Notes under the pieces: generated by a model
The model's input: only the letters and a program-made list of their open reading frames with translations
Told to the model about the DNA's origin: nothing
The model's database searches: none
Translations under genes and position numbers: made by a program
Shown: positions 16,714 through 25,174 of the stretch, in pieces
Numbering within the stretch: position 1 is the first letter of the stretch
Layout: the number at the start of each line of letters is the position of its first letter
From: an uncultured Bacteroidia bacterium
GTDB lineage: Bacteria > Bacteroidota > Bacteroidia > NS11-12g > UBA955
Assembly: GCA_938086785.1 (NCBI GenBank)
Contig: CALKCM010000010.1
Location: forward strand, 1 to 35,740
DNA length: 35,740 bases
Reading direction: 5' to 3'

Positions 16714-17991
16714 ATGAATAATTCTTCCCCACTTGCCGAACGAATGCGCCCCACTACCCTCGAAGAATACGTGGGCCAAAAGCATATTATTGGAGAAAAG
16801 ACCTTTTTGTTTTCTAGCTTAAAAGAAGGCAGAATCCCCAGTATGATTCTGTGGGGTCCTCCTGGAGTAGGAAAAACCAGCTTGGCAGAGCTTATATCTA
16901 AAGAATGTAAGCGTCCCTTTTATGCCTTAAGCGCCATTAACAGTGGAGTAAAAGATATTCGAAACATTATTGAAAAGGCAAAGAATCCCAATTTATTTAA
17001 GAATGGATCGGCTATTCTTTTTATTGACGAAATCCACAGGTTTAGTAAATCTCAGCAAGACTCCTTGCTTGCAGCAGTAGAGAAAGGTTGGGTTACTCTC
17101 ATTGGAGCAACTACTGAAAACCCTTCTTTTGAAGTGATTCCAGCACTAAGAAGCCGTTGCCAAACCTTTGTACTTGAACCTTTAGCCATGGAAGATCTGA
17201 AGCATTTGGTGAACCATGCGGTAGAAAAAGATTCTCTATTAAGTACCAAAAAAATTGATATTGTAGAACTCGAAGCACTCATTAAAATCAGTGGTGGAGA
17301 TGCGCGAAAACTATTAAATGCGCTGGAAATTGTCGTACTGAACCAAACTGGCCCTATTAAAATAACCAATGCACTGGTTAAGGAAATCATTCAAAATAAT
17401 TTAGCTACCTACGATAAAGGAGGGGAACACCATTACAATGTAATCTCAGCTTTTATCAAATCGGTGCGTGGGAGCGATCCAAATGCCGCAGTATATTGGT
17501 TGGCCAGAATGCTCCTAGGGGGAGAAGAGCCGCGTTTTATAGCACGGCGCCTGGTCATATTAGCTAGTGAAGACATTGGCTTAGCTAACTCAAACGCACT
17601 TCTATTAGCAAGTCAAACCATGGAAGCCGTTCATCAAATTGGAATGCCAGAGAGCAGAATTTTACTCTCCCAATGCACCATTTACTTGGCTACATCTCCC
17701 AAGAGTAATAGTGCCTATGAAGCCATTAATAAAGCCATGAAGTTGGCAGAAGAAACACATCAGCTCCCCGTTCCATTGGCCCTCAGAAATGCCCCAACGG
17801 CATTTATGAAAGACTTGGATTATGGAACTGATTATAAGTATAGTCATTCTGGAAAGGGAAATTTCATTGCTCAAAATTTCATGCCTGAGGAAATTAAAGG
17901 GGAAAAACTATTTGAACCAGGACACAACAAAAAGGAAAAGGAACTTAAAGAGTTGCTTAAACTTATGTGGGCTAATTATTACGAATATTAA
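16714..17991 (+). CDS. rarA: Replication-associated recombination protein A (AAA+ ATPase)
   Basis: This protein of about 425 residues belongs to the RarA/MgsA/WRNIP1 family, related to clamp-loader ATPases, and acts at stalled replication forks. It begins PLAERMRPTTLEEYVGQKHI. Walker A is GPPGVGKT (about 48-55), Walker B is LFIDEIHRF, sensor 1 is GATTENPSF, and the C-terminal family region includes GSDPNAAVYWLARML and HSGKGNFIAQNFMPEEIKG. I chose ATG 16714, one base after the murF-alr stop, rather than GTG 16702, which would overlap it. It converges with the hydrolase gene across 51 bp, in which I see no strong terminator. Confidence 0.95.
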   Translation: MNNSSPLAERMRPTTLEEYVGQKHIIGEKTFLFSSLKEGRIPSMILWGPPGVGKTSLAELISKECKRPFYALSAINSGVKDIRNIIEKAKNPNLFKNGSAILFIDEIHRFSKSQQDSLLAAVEKGWVTLIGATTENPSFEVIPALRSRCQTFVLEPLAMEDLKHLVNHAVEKDSLLSTKKIDIVELEALIKISGGDARKLLNALEIVVLNQTGPIKITNALVKEIIQNNLATYDKGGEHHYNVISAFIKSVRGSDPNAAVYWLARMLLGGEEPRFIARRLVILASEDIGLANSNALLLASQTMEAVHQIGMPESRILLSQCTIYLATSPKSNSAYEAINKAMKLAEETHQLPVPLALRNAPTAFMKDLDYGTDYKYSHSGKGNFIAQNFMPEEIKGEKLFEPGHNKKEKELKELLKLMWANYYEY

Positions 17992-18042
17992 AAGAAATCG
18001 ATATTCTAGCGCTAAGAAACATCCAAAATCGCGCTGTTTAAC

Positions 18043-18888
18043 TTAATACATGACTTCCGTATCACTATCTAAAATAAAATCGATGGTGCTTTCCAAAACT
18101 TCATCTAAATGAGTTGGCAAAACCTCTTCGGTCCAAGGATGAGAGGCTCCAAAAGTATGATTAGCATTTTCAATTGGAATCAGAAGGGCGTGCAGACATA
18201 AATCATAAATTTGTTTGGCTTGGTCCATTGGGATCACTTCATCTTCGGTGCCATGCACCAGTAAAAGAGGAATAGGTAACTCACTCGCTGCTTTCATTAT
18301 ATTCCAGTGCTCCTCATTTTGATTGTAATCTACCCAAATTTCATGACTCAGGGGCAAGTCCTGCCCGGTTCGCGTATTAGGAACGTGCAAAACACCATCC
18401 TTTTTCCATTGTTCCTTTTCTGCAAAACTAAAAAGAGATTCCCAATCTGCTACTCCTGCCCAAGATGTTACAGATTTGATTCCTGCATTGTGCTTGGCAA
18501 ACAATATGGCATTGGCTCCCCCTTTACTATGTCCTATAAGATGCTTTTCCTTCAGTGTTAAATCGGAGTTTTTTAAAAACTCTTCCAAGGTAAAAAAGGC
18601 TTCTTTAATATCTTTTTGTTCTGCACTAATGCTGTTTCTAGAAAATAAATCTAACTCGGTAAACTCGGTAAGATTAGATCCAATGCCATTATGAGTTCCG
18701 TTCATGAGTGCAATACTTAAACCTCTTTTGGTAAACTGATCTACCATAAGATGCCAGGCACCCCAATCCTTAAATCCTTTAAATCCATGGTAAAAAAGGA
18801 CTAATTTAACCTCTTTTCCTGGAGCTAGATACACATCTATCTCTCCTTTTTGGCTTGCAAACCCTACGTAATCAATCGTTTTTTTCAT
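18043..18888 (-). CDS. Alpha/beta hydrolase (dienelactone hydrolase / prolyl-oligopeptidase-like)
   Basis: This 281-residue protein has a complete alpha/beta-hydrolase triad: nucleophile S121 in GHSKGG, acid D216 in VHGTEDEVIP and H244 in ENANHTFG. An oxyanion region HGFKGFKDWG lies at 34-43. There is no signal peptide, so it is cytoplasmic; the substrate (ester or peptide) is unknown. Its ATG lies only a few bases beyond the T-tract of the tRNA-Leu terminator, leaving practically no room for a promoter, so it may be expressed by read-through. It converges with rarA. Confidence 0.85.
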   Translation of the reverse strand: MKKTIDYVGFASQKGEIDVYLAPGKEVKLVLFYHGFKGFKDWGAWHLMVDQFTKRGLSIALMNGTHNGIGSNLTEFTELDLFSRNSISAEQKDIKEAFFTLEEFLKNSDLTLKEKHLIGHSKGGANAILFAKHNAGIKSVTSWAGVADWESLFSFAEKEQWKKDGVLHVPNTRTGQDLPLSHEIWVDYNQNEEHWNIMKAASELPIPLLLVHGTEDEVIPMDQAKQIYDLCLHALLIPIENANHTFGASHPWTEEVLPTHLDEVLESTIDFILDSDTEVMY

Positions 18889-18892
18889 TGGT

Positions 18893-18927
18893 AAAAAAAT
18901 GGACGTTTGCTTTACAAACGTCCATTT
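18893..18927 (-). terminator. Rho-independent terminator of tRNA-Leu
   Basis: On the reverse strand a 13-bp perfect stem (AAATGGACGTTTG pairing with CAAACGTCCATTT) has a five-base loop (TAAAG) and ends in a run of seven T. It lies just after the tRNA 3' end and just before the hydrolase start codon. Confidence 0.85.
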
Positions 18928-18938
18928 ACATTATTTAG

Positions 18939-19020
18939 TACCCAGGGTCGGGCTCGAACCGACACGTCTTGCGACATTGGTGTTTGAGACCAACGCGTCT
19001 ACCAATTCCGCCACCTGGGC
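18939..19020 (-). tRNA. tRNA-Leu (anticodon CAA)
   Basis: This 82-nt tRNA is read on the reverse strand. The acceptor stem is GCCCAGG/CCTGGGT with discriminator A. The D-loop contains TTGGTAGACGC, the anticodon stem-loop is TTGGT-CTCAAAC-ACCAA with anticodon CAA, there is an extended variable arm as in class II tRNAs, and the T arm is GTCGG-TTCGAGC-CCGAC. CCA is not encoded and must be added after transcription. It reads UUG leucine codons. Confidence 0.96.
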
Positions 19021-19028
19021 AGCGAGGA

Positions 19029-19061
19029 GCAAAAATAAGTGCTTTTATTGGAATGACTAAA
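19029..19061 (-). promoter_or_regulatory. Promoter of tRNA-Leu
   Basis: TATTTTTGC (19037-19029) is a perfect -7 box, and TTTA (19061-19058), 20 bases upstream, can serve as the -33 element. The G of the box is only ten bases from the mature tRNA 5' end, so transcription must start within ten bases of it. This calibrates start-site predictions for the other boxes in the window. Confidence 0.65.
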
Positions 19062-19201
19062 CGAAATGAAGAGTTTTTTATTCGTCGCTCAATAATCAAT
19101 GATCTAACCCATTCTTAGAACTTATTTAACTCGTCTAATGACAGCATATTCAGCTGTATAATACCCTTTGATAGGATTTGAAGATACAGATGATTGCCCT
19201 G

Positions 19202-21505
19202 CTAAACCATTCTCATTTTCGCAAATTTGACCACCAATGTCTTTTCACCGGCCTTTTCAAAGTCAATTTTAGCTTTTTTATTGGGACCGTTTCCATCTAA
19301 TTCCAATACCTGCCCATATCCAAAGCGAATATGCTGTATTTTATCACCTACCTTCATACCGCTTACATCTCCTTCTTTAAAATTGGGATCAATGGGATGC
19401 GATGTCGATTTATGGCTGTAGTTTTTTAATAATACGGAACTGCGCGTTGCTTGTGATTTTTGATTGCTCGAAACTACGGGACTCTCTTTTTTCAAGCCAG
19501 CCAAATCCATATCTACAAATTCACTGTCAATTTCATCAATAAATCGACTGGGTTCGCAGGGGGTCAAATTACCATATCTAAACCTACTCGTAGCAAAAGT
19601 CACATGTACTTTGCGTTCTGCTCGGGTAATGGCCACATAAAACAAACGGCGCTCTTCCTCCAGATCCTTGCGGCTCATTAGAGACATTTGACTGGGAAAT
19701 AAATTCTCTTCCATGCCCACGATATACACGTTTGGGAACTCCAAACCCTTGCTCGCATGCACGGTCATTAGGTGTACGCAGTCCCTATTGGGATCGCTAT
19801 TTTTTTCTATATCGGTGTAAAGTGCAACCTCTTCTAAAAAATTAGCTAAGGTTTTTTCTTTTTCATTTTCATCATCCTCCACAAACTCTTTAATACTATC
19901 TAAAAGTTCTAAAAGGTTTTCATACCTGCTCACCCCTTCCACCGTCTTATCAGAGTACATAAATTTAAGCAAGCCAGAATTTTTAGCTACAGCACTTGAA
20001 ATTTCATAGGCGTCCTTATCTTTTTGCATTGCACCAAAACCCTCAATCATCATGTAAAAATTTTTGAGTTTGGTTAAAGTAGCTCCTGATAATTCCGGAA
20101 AGTTCTCTGCTTCTGCGAGTACCTCCCACATAGATCGTTCCTGCTGCTGACTTAAAAACTGGAGTTTATTAAAGGTAGTATTTCCAATACCACGAGTTGG
20201 ATAGTTAATAATCCTCTTTAATGCTGCCTCATCCTTGGGATTAACCAACAAGCGCAAATAGGACAACATATCTTTTATCTCCTTGCGTTGATAAAAACTC
20301 GTACCACCGTATATTTTATAATCTATACCCAAGCGGCGCAGCGCCTCTTCAAAGGTTCTACTTTGGCTATTGGTGCGATACAATATGGCAAAAGCCTTGT
20401 TTGGCAGGGCATCCTGGTTTTTATCTTCAAAAATACTTTGAGCTACATAACGCGCTTCCTCAGCTTCGGTAATATTTCGTACAATTTTAATTTTGTCCCC
20501 AGTATCATTTTGGGTCCATACTTTCTTTTCTAATTGTTTCTCATTGTTTTTAATTACCGAACTGGCTGCATTTACAATAGTCTTACTGCTTCTGTAATTC
20601 TGCTCCAATTTATAGGTTTTGCAATCGGGATAATCACGAGTAAAGTTTAAGATATTTTGAATATTAGCCCCTCTAAAAGCATAAATACTCTGCGCATCAT
20701 CTCCCACTACACAAATATTTTGATTCACTGCGGCTAAACGACGCGTAATCATATATTGCACATGGTTGGTATCCTGGTACTCATCTACCATCACATATTT
20801 AAAGCGATGCTGCCATTTATAGGTGGCCTTGGGATGATTTTTAAATAAATAGAAGGTATTTACTAAAATATCATCAAAGTCCATTGCCCCCGCCTTATAA
20901 CATCTTTCTTGGTAAGCGGAGTATAATTCATGAAATCGGCTTCGGCGGTTTTGCCTATCCTTTTCCAATAAGTCTTCATTTGCTCTATAATCCTTGGGAG
21001 TAACAAGATTGGTTTTGGCTGCACTTATCCGGCTCAACATCATGCCCGGTTTATACATCTTATCATCCATATTCTTCTCCTTTAAAATAGCCTTAATTAA
21101 GCTCTTGCTATCATCACTATCATATATGGTAAAACTTTGAGGATATCCGATGGTATCCGCTTCCTGGCGAAGAATTCGAGCAAAGATGCTGTGAAAGGTT
21201 CCCATCCATACATTCTTAGCTTCGGGACCTACAACAGTTTCAATCCTTTCGCGCATTTCGCGTGCAGCCTTGTTCGTAAATGTTAAGGATAGTATTTTAA
21301 AGGGCTCAGTGCCCTTTCGAATGAGATGGGCAATGCGATACGTCAATACCCGTGTTTTACCCGAACCAGCACCCGCAATAATCATCACAGGGCCTTCCGT
21401 TTGAATCACTGCATCTTTTTGCGCGCCATTTAGACCATCCAAATAAGGAGGCGAATCATTATTCTCCTTTGCTCCGTTTAGTATTTCATCAAAATCATCC
21501 AACAT
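19202..21505 (-). CDS. pcrA: ATP-dependent DNA helicase PcrA/UvrD
   Basis: This 767-residue superfamily 1A 3'-5' helicase acts in repair and replication-fork processing. Motifs in order: Q-motif LNGAQKDAV, Walker A AGAGSGKT (44-51), TFTNKAAREMRERI, Walker B VDEYQDTN (about 240), GDDAQSIYAFRGA, EQNYRSS, TVHASKGLEF and VAITRAERKVHVTFATSR. The C-terminal tail (KVGDKIQHIRFGYGQVLEL to KFAKMRMV) is the Tudor-like RNA-polymerase-binding domain of PcrA. A perfect -7 box (TAAATTTGC, 21521-21513) ends seven bases before the ATG. The 180 bases between its stop and the tRNA hold the tRNA promoter and an unexplained open frame (see findings). Confidence 0.96.
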   Translation of the reverse strand: MLDDFDEILNGAKENNDSPPYLDGLNGAQKDAVIQTEGPVMIIAGAGSGKTRVLTYRIAHLIRKGTEPFKILSLTFTNKAAREMRERIETVVGPEAKNVWMGTFHSIFARILRQEADTIGYPQSFTIYDSDDSKSLIKAILKEKNMDDKMYKPGMMLSRISAAKTNLVTPKDYRANEDLLEKDRQNRRSRFHELYSAYQERCYKAGAMDFDDILVNTFYLFKNHPKATYKWQHRFKYVMVDEYQDTNHVQYMITRRLAAVNQNICVVGDDAQSIYAFRGANIQNILNFTRDYPDCKTYKLEQNYRSSKTIVNAASSVIKNNEKQLEKKVWTQNDTGDKIKIVRNITEAEEARYVAQSIFEDKNQDALPNKAFAILYRTNSQSRTFEEALRRLGIDYKIYGGTSFYQRKEIKDMLSYLRLLVNPKDEAALKRIINYPTRGIGNTTFNKLQFLSQQQERSMWEVLAEAENFPELSGATLTKLKNFYMMIEGFGAMQKDKDAYEISSAVAKNSGLLKFMYSDKTVEGVSRYENLLELLDSIKEFVEDDENEKEKTLANFLEEVALYTDIEKNSDPNRDCVHLMTVHASKGLEFPNVYIVGMEENLFPSQMSLMSRKDLEEERRLFYVAITRAERKVHVTFATSRFRYGNLTPCEPSRFIDEIDSEFVDMDLAGLKKESPVVSSNQKSQATRSSVLLKNYSHKSTSHPIDPNFKEGDVSGMKVGDKIQHIRFGYGQVLELDGNGPNKKAKIDFEKAGEKTLVVKFAKMRMV

Positions 21506-21512
21506 GGAAGAT

Positions 21513-21521
21513 GCAAATTTA
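21513..21521 (-). promoter_or_regulatory. -7 box of pcrA (TAAATTTGC)
   Basis: This is an exact TAnnTTTGC on the reverse strand, seven bases before the pcrA ATG, so the predicted leader is only a few nucleotides. The -33 element is not clear. Confidence 0.45.
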
Positions 21522-21600
21522 AGGATGCAAGCGGTAAAACTTCACCCGAATCATGAATTGGGGATTTCTTTTTAGGAATTTTATAATCTATCGTTTCATG

Positions 21601-22170
21601 TTAATTAAGAATCCGAGCCAGGCTTCTTGCATAGTATTCATGTTCCAAAGCCTGCACCTTCTGCGCAATATCTTCAGGACTGTCGTTGCCGTCAATAGCA
21701 ACCTTATGCTGTGAAATAATAGACCCCTCATCGTAATGTTCATTTACATAATGAATGGTAATCCCTGTTTCTGCTTCTTTAGACTCATGCACAGCTCGAT
21801 GCACATGCATGCCATACATTCCCTTTCCCCCAAATTTTGGCAATAAAGCGGGATGAATATTTACAATACTTCTCGGATAAAATTCCACCATTGCTTTTGG
21901 AACTTTTAATAAGAATCCAGCCAATATAATTAACTCGGGCTCAAAGGATTCTATGGCTATTTGAACAAATCCCTTTTCCCAATAGTTCTTGGTAAAGGAC
22001 TCGGCATGAATCCCATAATCCAATGCTACTTTTAGCGCTCCTGCATTTTCTTTATTGCTAAATATTGCTGCAACTTCTACTCTACGATGGTCTTTAAAAT
22101 GCTCGCAAATGGCCCTCACATTCGTTCCCGCACCTGAAGCTAGGATAACCAACTGTTTCTTATTAGCCAT
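21601..22170 (-). CDS. purN: Phosphoribosylglycinamide formyltransferase
   Basis: PurN (189 residues) transfers a formyl group from 10-formyl-THF to GAR in purine synthesis. The N-terminal phosphate-binding loop is ASGAGTN (11-17). The catalytic residues are N104 and H106 in NIHPALLPKFGGKGMYG, and D147 in HYVNEHYDEGSII. The length is normal. Unlike many Bacteroidota, where purN faces acpP-fabF, its neighbours here are pcrA and an MltD-like gene. It has its own well-formed promoter. Confidence 0.95.
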   Translation of the reverse strand: MANKKQLVILASGAGTNVRAICEHFKDHRRVEVAAIFSNKENAGALKVALDYGIHAESFTKNYWEKGFVQIAIESFEPELIILAGFLLKVPKAMVEFYPRSIVNIHPALLPKFGGKGMYGMHVHRAVHESKEAETGITIHYVNEHYDEGSIISQHKVAIDGNDSPEDIAQKVQALEHEYYARSLARILN

Positions 22171-22200
22171 GAGTTTTACTAAAATAATTAAAGGAAAGAG

Positions 22201-22230
22201 TCAAATGTAGAATGAAATCATCCATACCAA
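22201..22230 (-). promoter_or_regulatory. Promoter of purN
   Basis: TTG (22230-22228), an 18-base spacer and TACATTTGA (22209-22201) form a good Bacteroidota promoter on the reverse strand. The ATG is about 31 bases past the box, so this gene has a conventional leader of about 25 nt, in contrast to several others in the window. Confidence 0.6.
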
Positions 22231-22269
22231 TACTTCTATTTTTTTGGAGTGTATTATTTAAAAGTAGTT

Positions 22270-23796
22270 TTAAAGTTGAGGCTTGTCAAGTGATTTTTCT
22301 TGATTCACTTCGTCTTTTTGAAGGGTGGGTTTTAACATTGGATTAGTCACTGAGGTTGAAGAATTGGTCTTTATCTCTTCCACCCCTGCTCCTTTGGGTC
22401 TAACTTCACCTACTTTAATTTTTTCGAGCTTTTCTACAACAATCTCTTGCTCTGTTTTAGGTTTTGGCGCGAGAACCTCAGCCATTGGAATCTCCTTTTT
22501 TACGCGCACATTTGTCGTTTTTCGAATTCGCAAGGTTTTACCGGCAATAATACGGGAGGTTCTCATCCCATTTTGCCTTTTAAGATTCGAAACACTCACT
22601 CCATACCTTCTGGCGATACTCGTTATATTTTCGCCTCTTCGTATGCGGTGATATTTAGTAACCACCCTTTTTTCATACACTGGCATCGCAGCCAATTCAG
22701 CAGCCATGATTCTGTCCTGAATGGAGTAGATAGAATCTAAATTCTCTAAATAAATCATGCTCCACTCGTAAGGAAGCAAAATACTTGTATTTGATTTAAG
22801 CGTGTTTTTCTTTAAAAATTCTCTATTGTAACTGAGAATATCATCCTTTTCTACCCCGATGTATTGAGCTAAAAAGCGTGTTTCTAAATCTTTGTTAATC
22901 AGCGTGGGAGCCAATAATTCTCTTCGATCAACTAATATGTTTTGAGAAAAACCACTGAAGTTAAAAATATACGCTGCGGCAATAAACTTTGGAACATAAA
23001 TCTGCGTTTCCTTAGGTAAAAACTTCTTAATAGACCAAAAATCCATTTTGCCTCCAGAACGTCGGATAGCCTTTTGAACATTACCCGCTCCACAATTGTA
23101 TGAGGCTATGGCTAAAAGCCAATCACCAAATCGTTTGTATGAACTTCTAAAGTATTCACAGGCTTTTTCTGTACTTCTAATAATACTTTTACGTTCATCC
23201 ATTTTATAGTTGATGGTCATACCCATGTAACGACCTGTATAAGGCATAAACTGCCACAAACCGGTAGCTCCGCACCAAGAAACTGCATTAGGATTAAGGT
23301 TGGACTCAATAATCGAAACATATTTCAATGCCTGAGGCATGTTATATTTATCTAATACCTTCTCGTAAATCGGGAAATAGGTTTGCATTCTCTTTTGAAT
23401 GCGATCCATATTCGACTGACGATATTTCATCATGTATTTTACCTGAAGGCTTACATGACTATTGTAATCAAATTCGATAGCACTACCCAAGGTCTCCATT
23501 TGCGTGGAGAACATTTCCTCACCTGGATCTTGGTATTGTAAATTATCGGTTTTTGATTGATGCGCAGGGATGTTTTGAAAGAAGCTTAGCGTAAGGCTAT
23601 CAATTTTATCTACATCTGTTTCAATAATTGGAGCAACGGGAGCCTGAGCAGATAGGTGATTGGTTAATCCTACCATTAAAAACAAACCGATTAAGCTGAT
23701 ATGTATTTGTCTACTTTTCAATGTCCATCCAAAATTTAACGTATTATTTTTTTTTACTTTGCCTCTTTTTTCAAGCTGTGCGAATATACGTTCCAT
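22270..23796 (-). CDS. MltD-like lytic murein transglycosylase with LysM domain
   Basis: This protein of about 508 residues cleaves peptidoglycan glycan strands in the periplasm. The family 23 lysozyme-like domain spans about 140-300: catalytic E164 in IIESNLNP, then CGATGLWQFMPYTGRYMG and LLAIASYNCGAGNVQKAI. One LysM domain (IRRGENITSIARRYGVSVSNL, about 390-430) binds peptidoglycan. A low-complexity charged tail follows. The signal peptide (ISLIGLFLMVGLTNHLSAQA) is preceded by about 30 hydrophilic residues if ATG 23796 is used. A run of nine A in the coding strand lies in that extension, and the true start may be a later non-ATG codon. It is divergent from ald. Confidence 0.9.
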   Translation of the reverse strand: MERIFAQLEKRGKVKKNNTLNFGWTLKSRQIHISLIGLFLMVGLTNHLSAQAPVAPIIETDVDKIDSLTLSFFQNIPAHQSKTDNLQYQDPGEEMFSTQMETLGSAIEFDYNSHVSLQVKYMMKYRQSNMDRIQKRMQTYFPIYEKVLDKYNMPQALKYVSIIESNLNPNAVSWCGATGLWQFMPYTGRYMGMTINYKMDERKSIIRSTEKACEYFRSSYKRFGDWLLAIASYNCGAGNVQKAIRRSGGKMDFWSIKKFLPKETQIYVPKFIAAAYIFNFSGFSQNILVDRRELLAPTLINKDLETRFLAQYIGVEKDDILSYNREFLKKNTLKSNTSILLPYEWSMIYLENLDSIYSIQDRIMAAELAAMPVYEKRVVTKYHRIRRGENITSIARRYGVSVSNLKRQNGMRTSRIIAGKTLRIRKTTNVRVKKEIPMAEVLAPKPKTEQEIVVEKLEKIKVGEVRPKGAGVEEIKTNSSTSVTNPMLKPTLQKDEVNQEKSLDKPQL

Positions 23797-23844
23797 GATG
23801 CAATTAATATCATAGCATCCACTAAAAATAACGCTTCATTTGTG

Positions 23845-23865
23845 GATATATTGTTATATCTTTGA
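23845..23865 (+). promoter_or_regulatory. ald promoter -7 box with overlapping palindrome
   Basis: TATCTTTGA (23857-23865) fits the -7 consensus. The inverted repeat GATATA-TTGT-TATATC (23845-23860) overlaps its left half, a position suited to an operator. The leader to the ald ATG would be about 80 nt, long for this window. No well-spaced -33 TTG was found. Confidence 0.4.
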
Positions 23866-23947
23866 ATAGAAGTACATTTTAAGCAACAATCTGAGCATTT
23901 GCAGGGATTTGTTTGCTATTGTTCTACAATGAGTACATTCTTCGAAT

Positions 23948-25162
23948 ATGTCAATAAGTGATCAAAACGAAACGGAACCCCTCAAACCAGCAACCCAAAC
24001 ACAGACACTTTCAAAAGAACGTAAAAACGGAAAGCTCTTTATCGGCATTCCTAAAGAAATAACCTTTCAAGAAAATAGAGTTCCTCTTACTCCATCGGCC
24101 ATTCAGTATCTCACAGGCTTGGGACATGTCATTGTTATGGAGAAAGGAGCAGGAGTCAATGCTAATTTTAGTGATCTACAATACTCCGAAGCAGGCGCAG
24201 AGCTGGTTTCTAGCCCCAAACAAGTATATGAGGCAGATATTGTTTTAAAAGTAGCACCTCCAACTAAAAAGGAAGTTAATTTCTTGCAATCTGGACAAAT
24301 TTTAATATCAGCACTCCAGCTAAACCAAGTGGATGAAAGCTGCATTAAAATGCTCATGGAAAAACGAATAAATGCCATTGCTTACGAATTTTTAGAGGAT
24401 GGCAGTGGAACCCTTCCCATTATTAGAGCTATGAGTGAAATTGCGGGAACCGCAAGTATCCTTATAGCAGCCGAATACCTCAATAATACCCATTTGGGTA
24501 AAGGAGAGTTATTGGGAGGATTTGCCGGAATACCGCCTACACAAATTGTAATTTTAGGTGCTGGAGCCGTGGGAGAATATGCAACAAAAGCCGCTTTAGG
24601 ACTTGGTGCCAATGTAAAAGTATTTGATAATCACTTGCACCGATTACGAAGAGTTCAAAAGAATTTTGGACATCATTTATATACGAGCACGATTCATCCA
24701 AAAGTGATGCAATCTGCCGTAGAAAGTGCGGACGTCATTATTGGAGCATTGCGAGGCTCGGGATCGAGAAGTCCAATGATTATAAGCAATGATATGATTT
24801 CTCAAATGAGGCCACACAGTGTAATCATTGATGTTTCTATTGATAGCGGCGGAAACTTTGAATGCTCCGAAGCAACATCTCACGAAAAGCCCGTTCGAAA
24901 GATAAATGATGTGATTTACTATGGTGTTCCCAACATTACTAGTCGAGTAGGTAGAACTGCAAGCTATGCCCTAAGCAATGTATTTACTCCACTCATGGAC
25001 AGCATGAATATGAATGGTGGATTTAGTGACTCCTTACGAAAAAATAGCGGCCTTAGAAATGGAACCTATTTATTTAAAGGCAATCTCACGAATAAGTCCT
25101 TAGCAGACAAATTCAATCTAAAATACCATGATCTCGATTTAATCGCAGGTATTTATCTGTAA
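23948..25162 (+). CDS. ald: Alanine dehydrogenase (AlaDH/PNT family)
   Basis: This 404-residue NAD-dependent enzyme interconverts L-alanine and pyruvate plus ammonia. The N-terminal family signature is GIPKEITFQENRVPLTP (about residues 33-49), and the Rossmann motif is VILGAGAVGEYATKAALGLGA. The AlaDH/PNT region near VDVSIDSGGNFE and the segment YYGVPNITSRVGRTASYALSN are also present. A hydrophilic extension of about 28 residues precedes the conserved domain, which is common in Bacteroidota members. A single-chain NAD(P) transhydrogenase alpha subunit is the alternative, but there are no membrane segments and no pntB neighbour. It converges with lepB with only 12 bp between the stops. Confidence 0.9.
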   Translation: MSISDQNETEPLKPATQTQTLSKERKNGKLFIGIPKEITFQENRVPLTPSAIQYLTGLGHVIVMEKGAGVNANFSDLQYSEAGAELVSSPKQVYEADIVLKVAPPTKKEVNFLQSGQILISALQLNQVDESCIKMLMEKRINAIAYEFLEDGSGTLPIIRAMSEIAGTASILIAAEYLNNTHLGKGELLGGFAGIPPTQIVILGAGAVGEYATKAALGLGANVKVFDNHLHRLRRVQKNFGHHLYTSTIHPKVMQSAVESADVIIGALRGSGSRSPMIISNDMISQMRPHSVIIDVSIDSGGNFECSEATSHEKPVRKINDVIYYGVPNITSRVGRTASYALSNVFTPLMDSMNMNGGFSDSLRKNSGLRNGTYLFKGNLTNKSLADKFNLKYHDLDLIAGIYL

Positions 25163-25174
25163 TTTCAGATTTCT

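Noticed and set aside
23866..23947. Riboswitch in the long ald leader.
   Set aside because: No known aptamer core or convincing long stem could be recognised.
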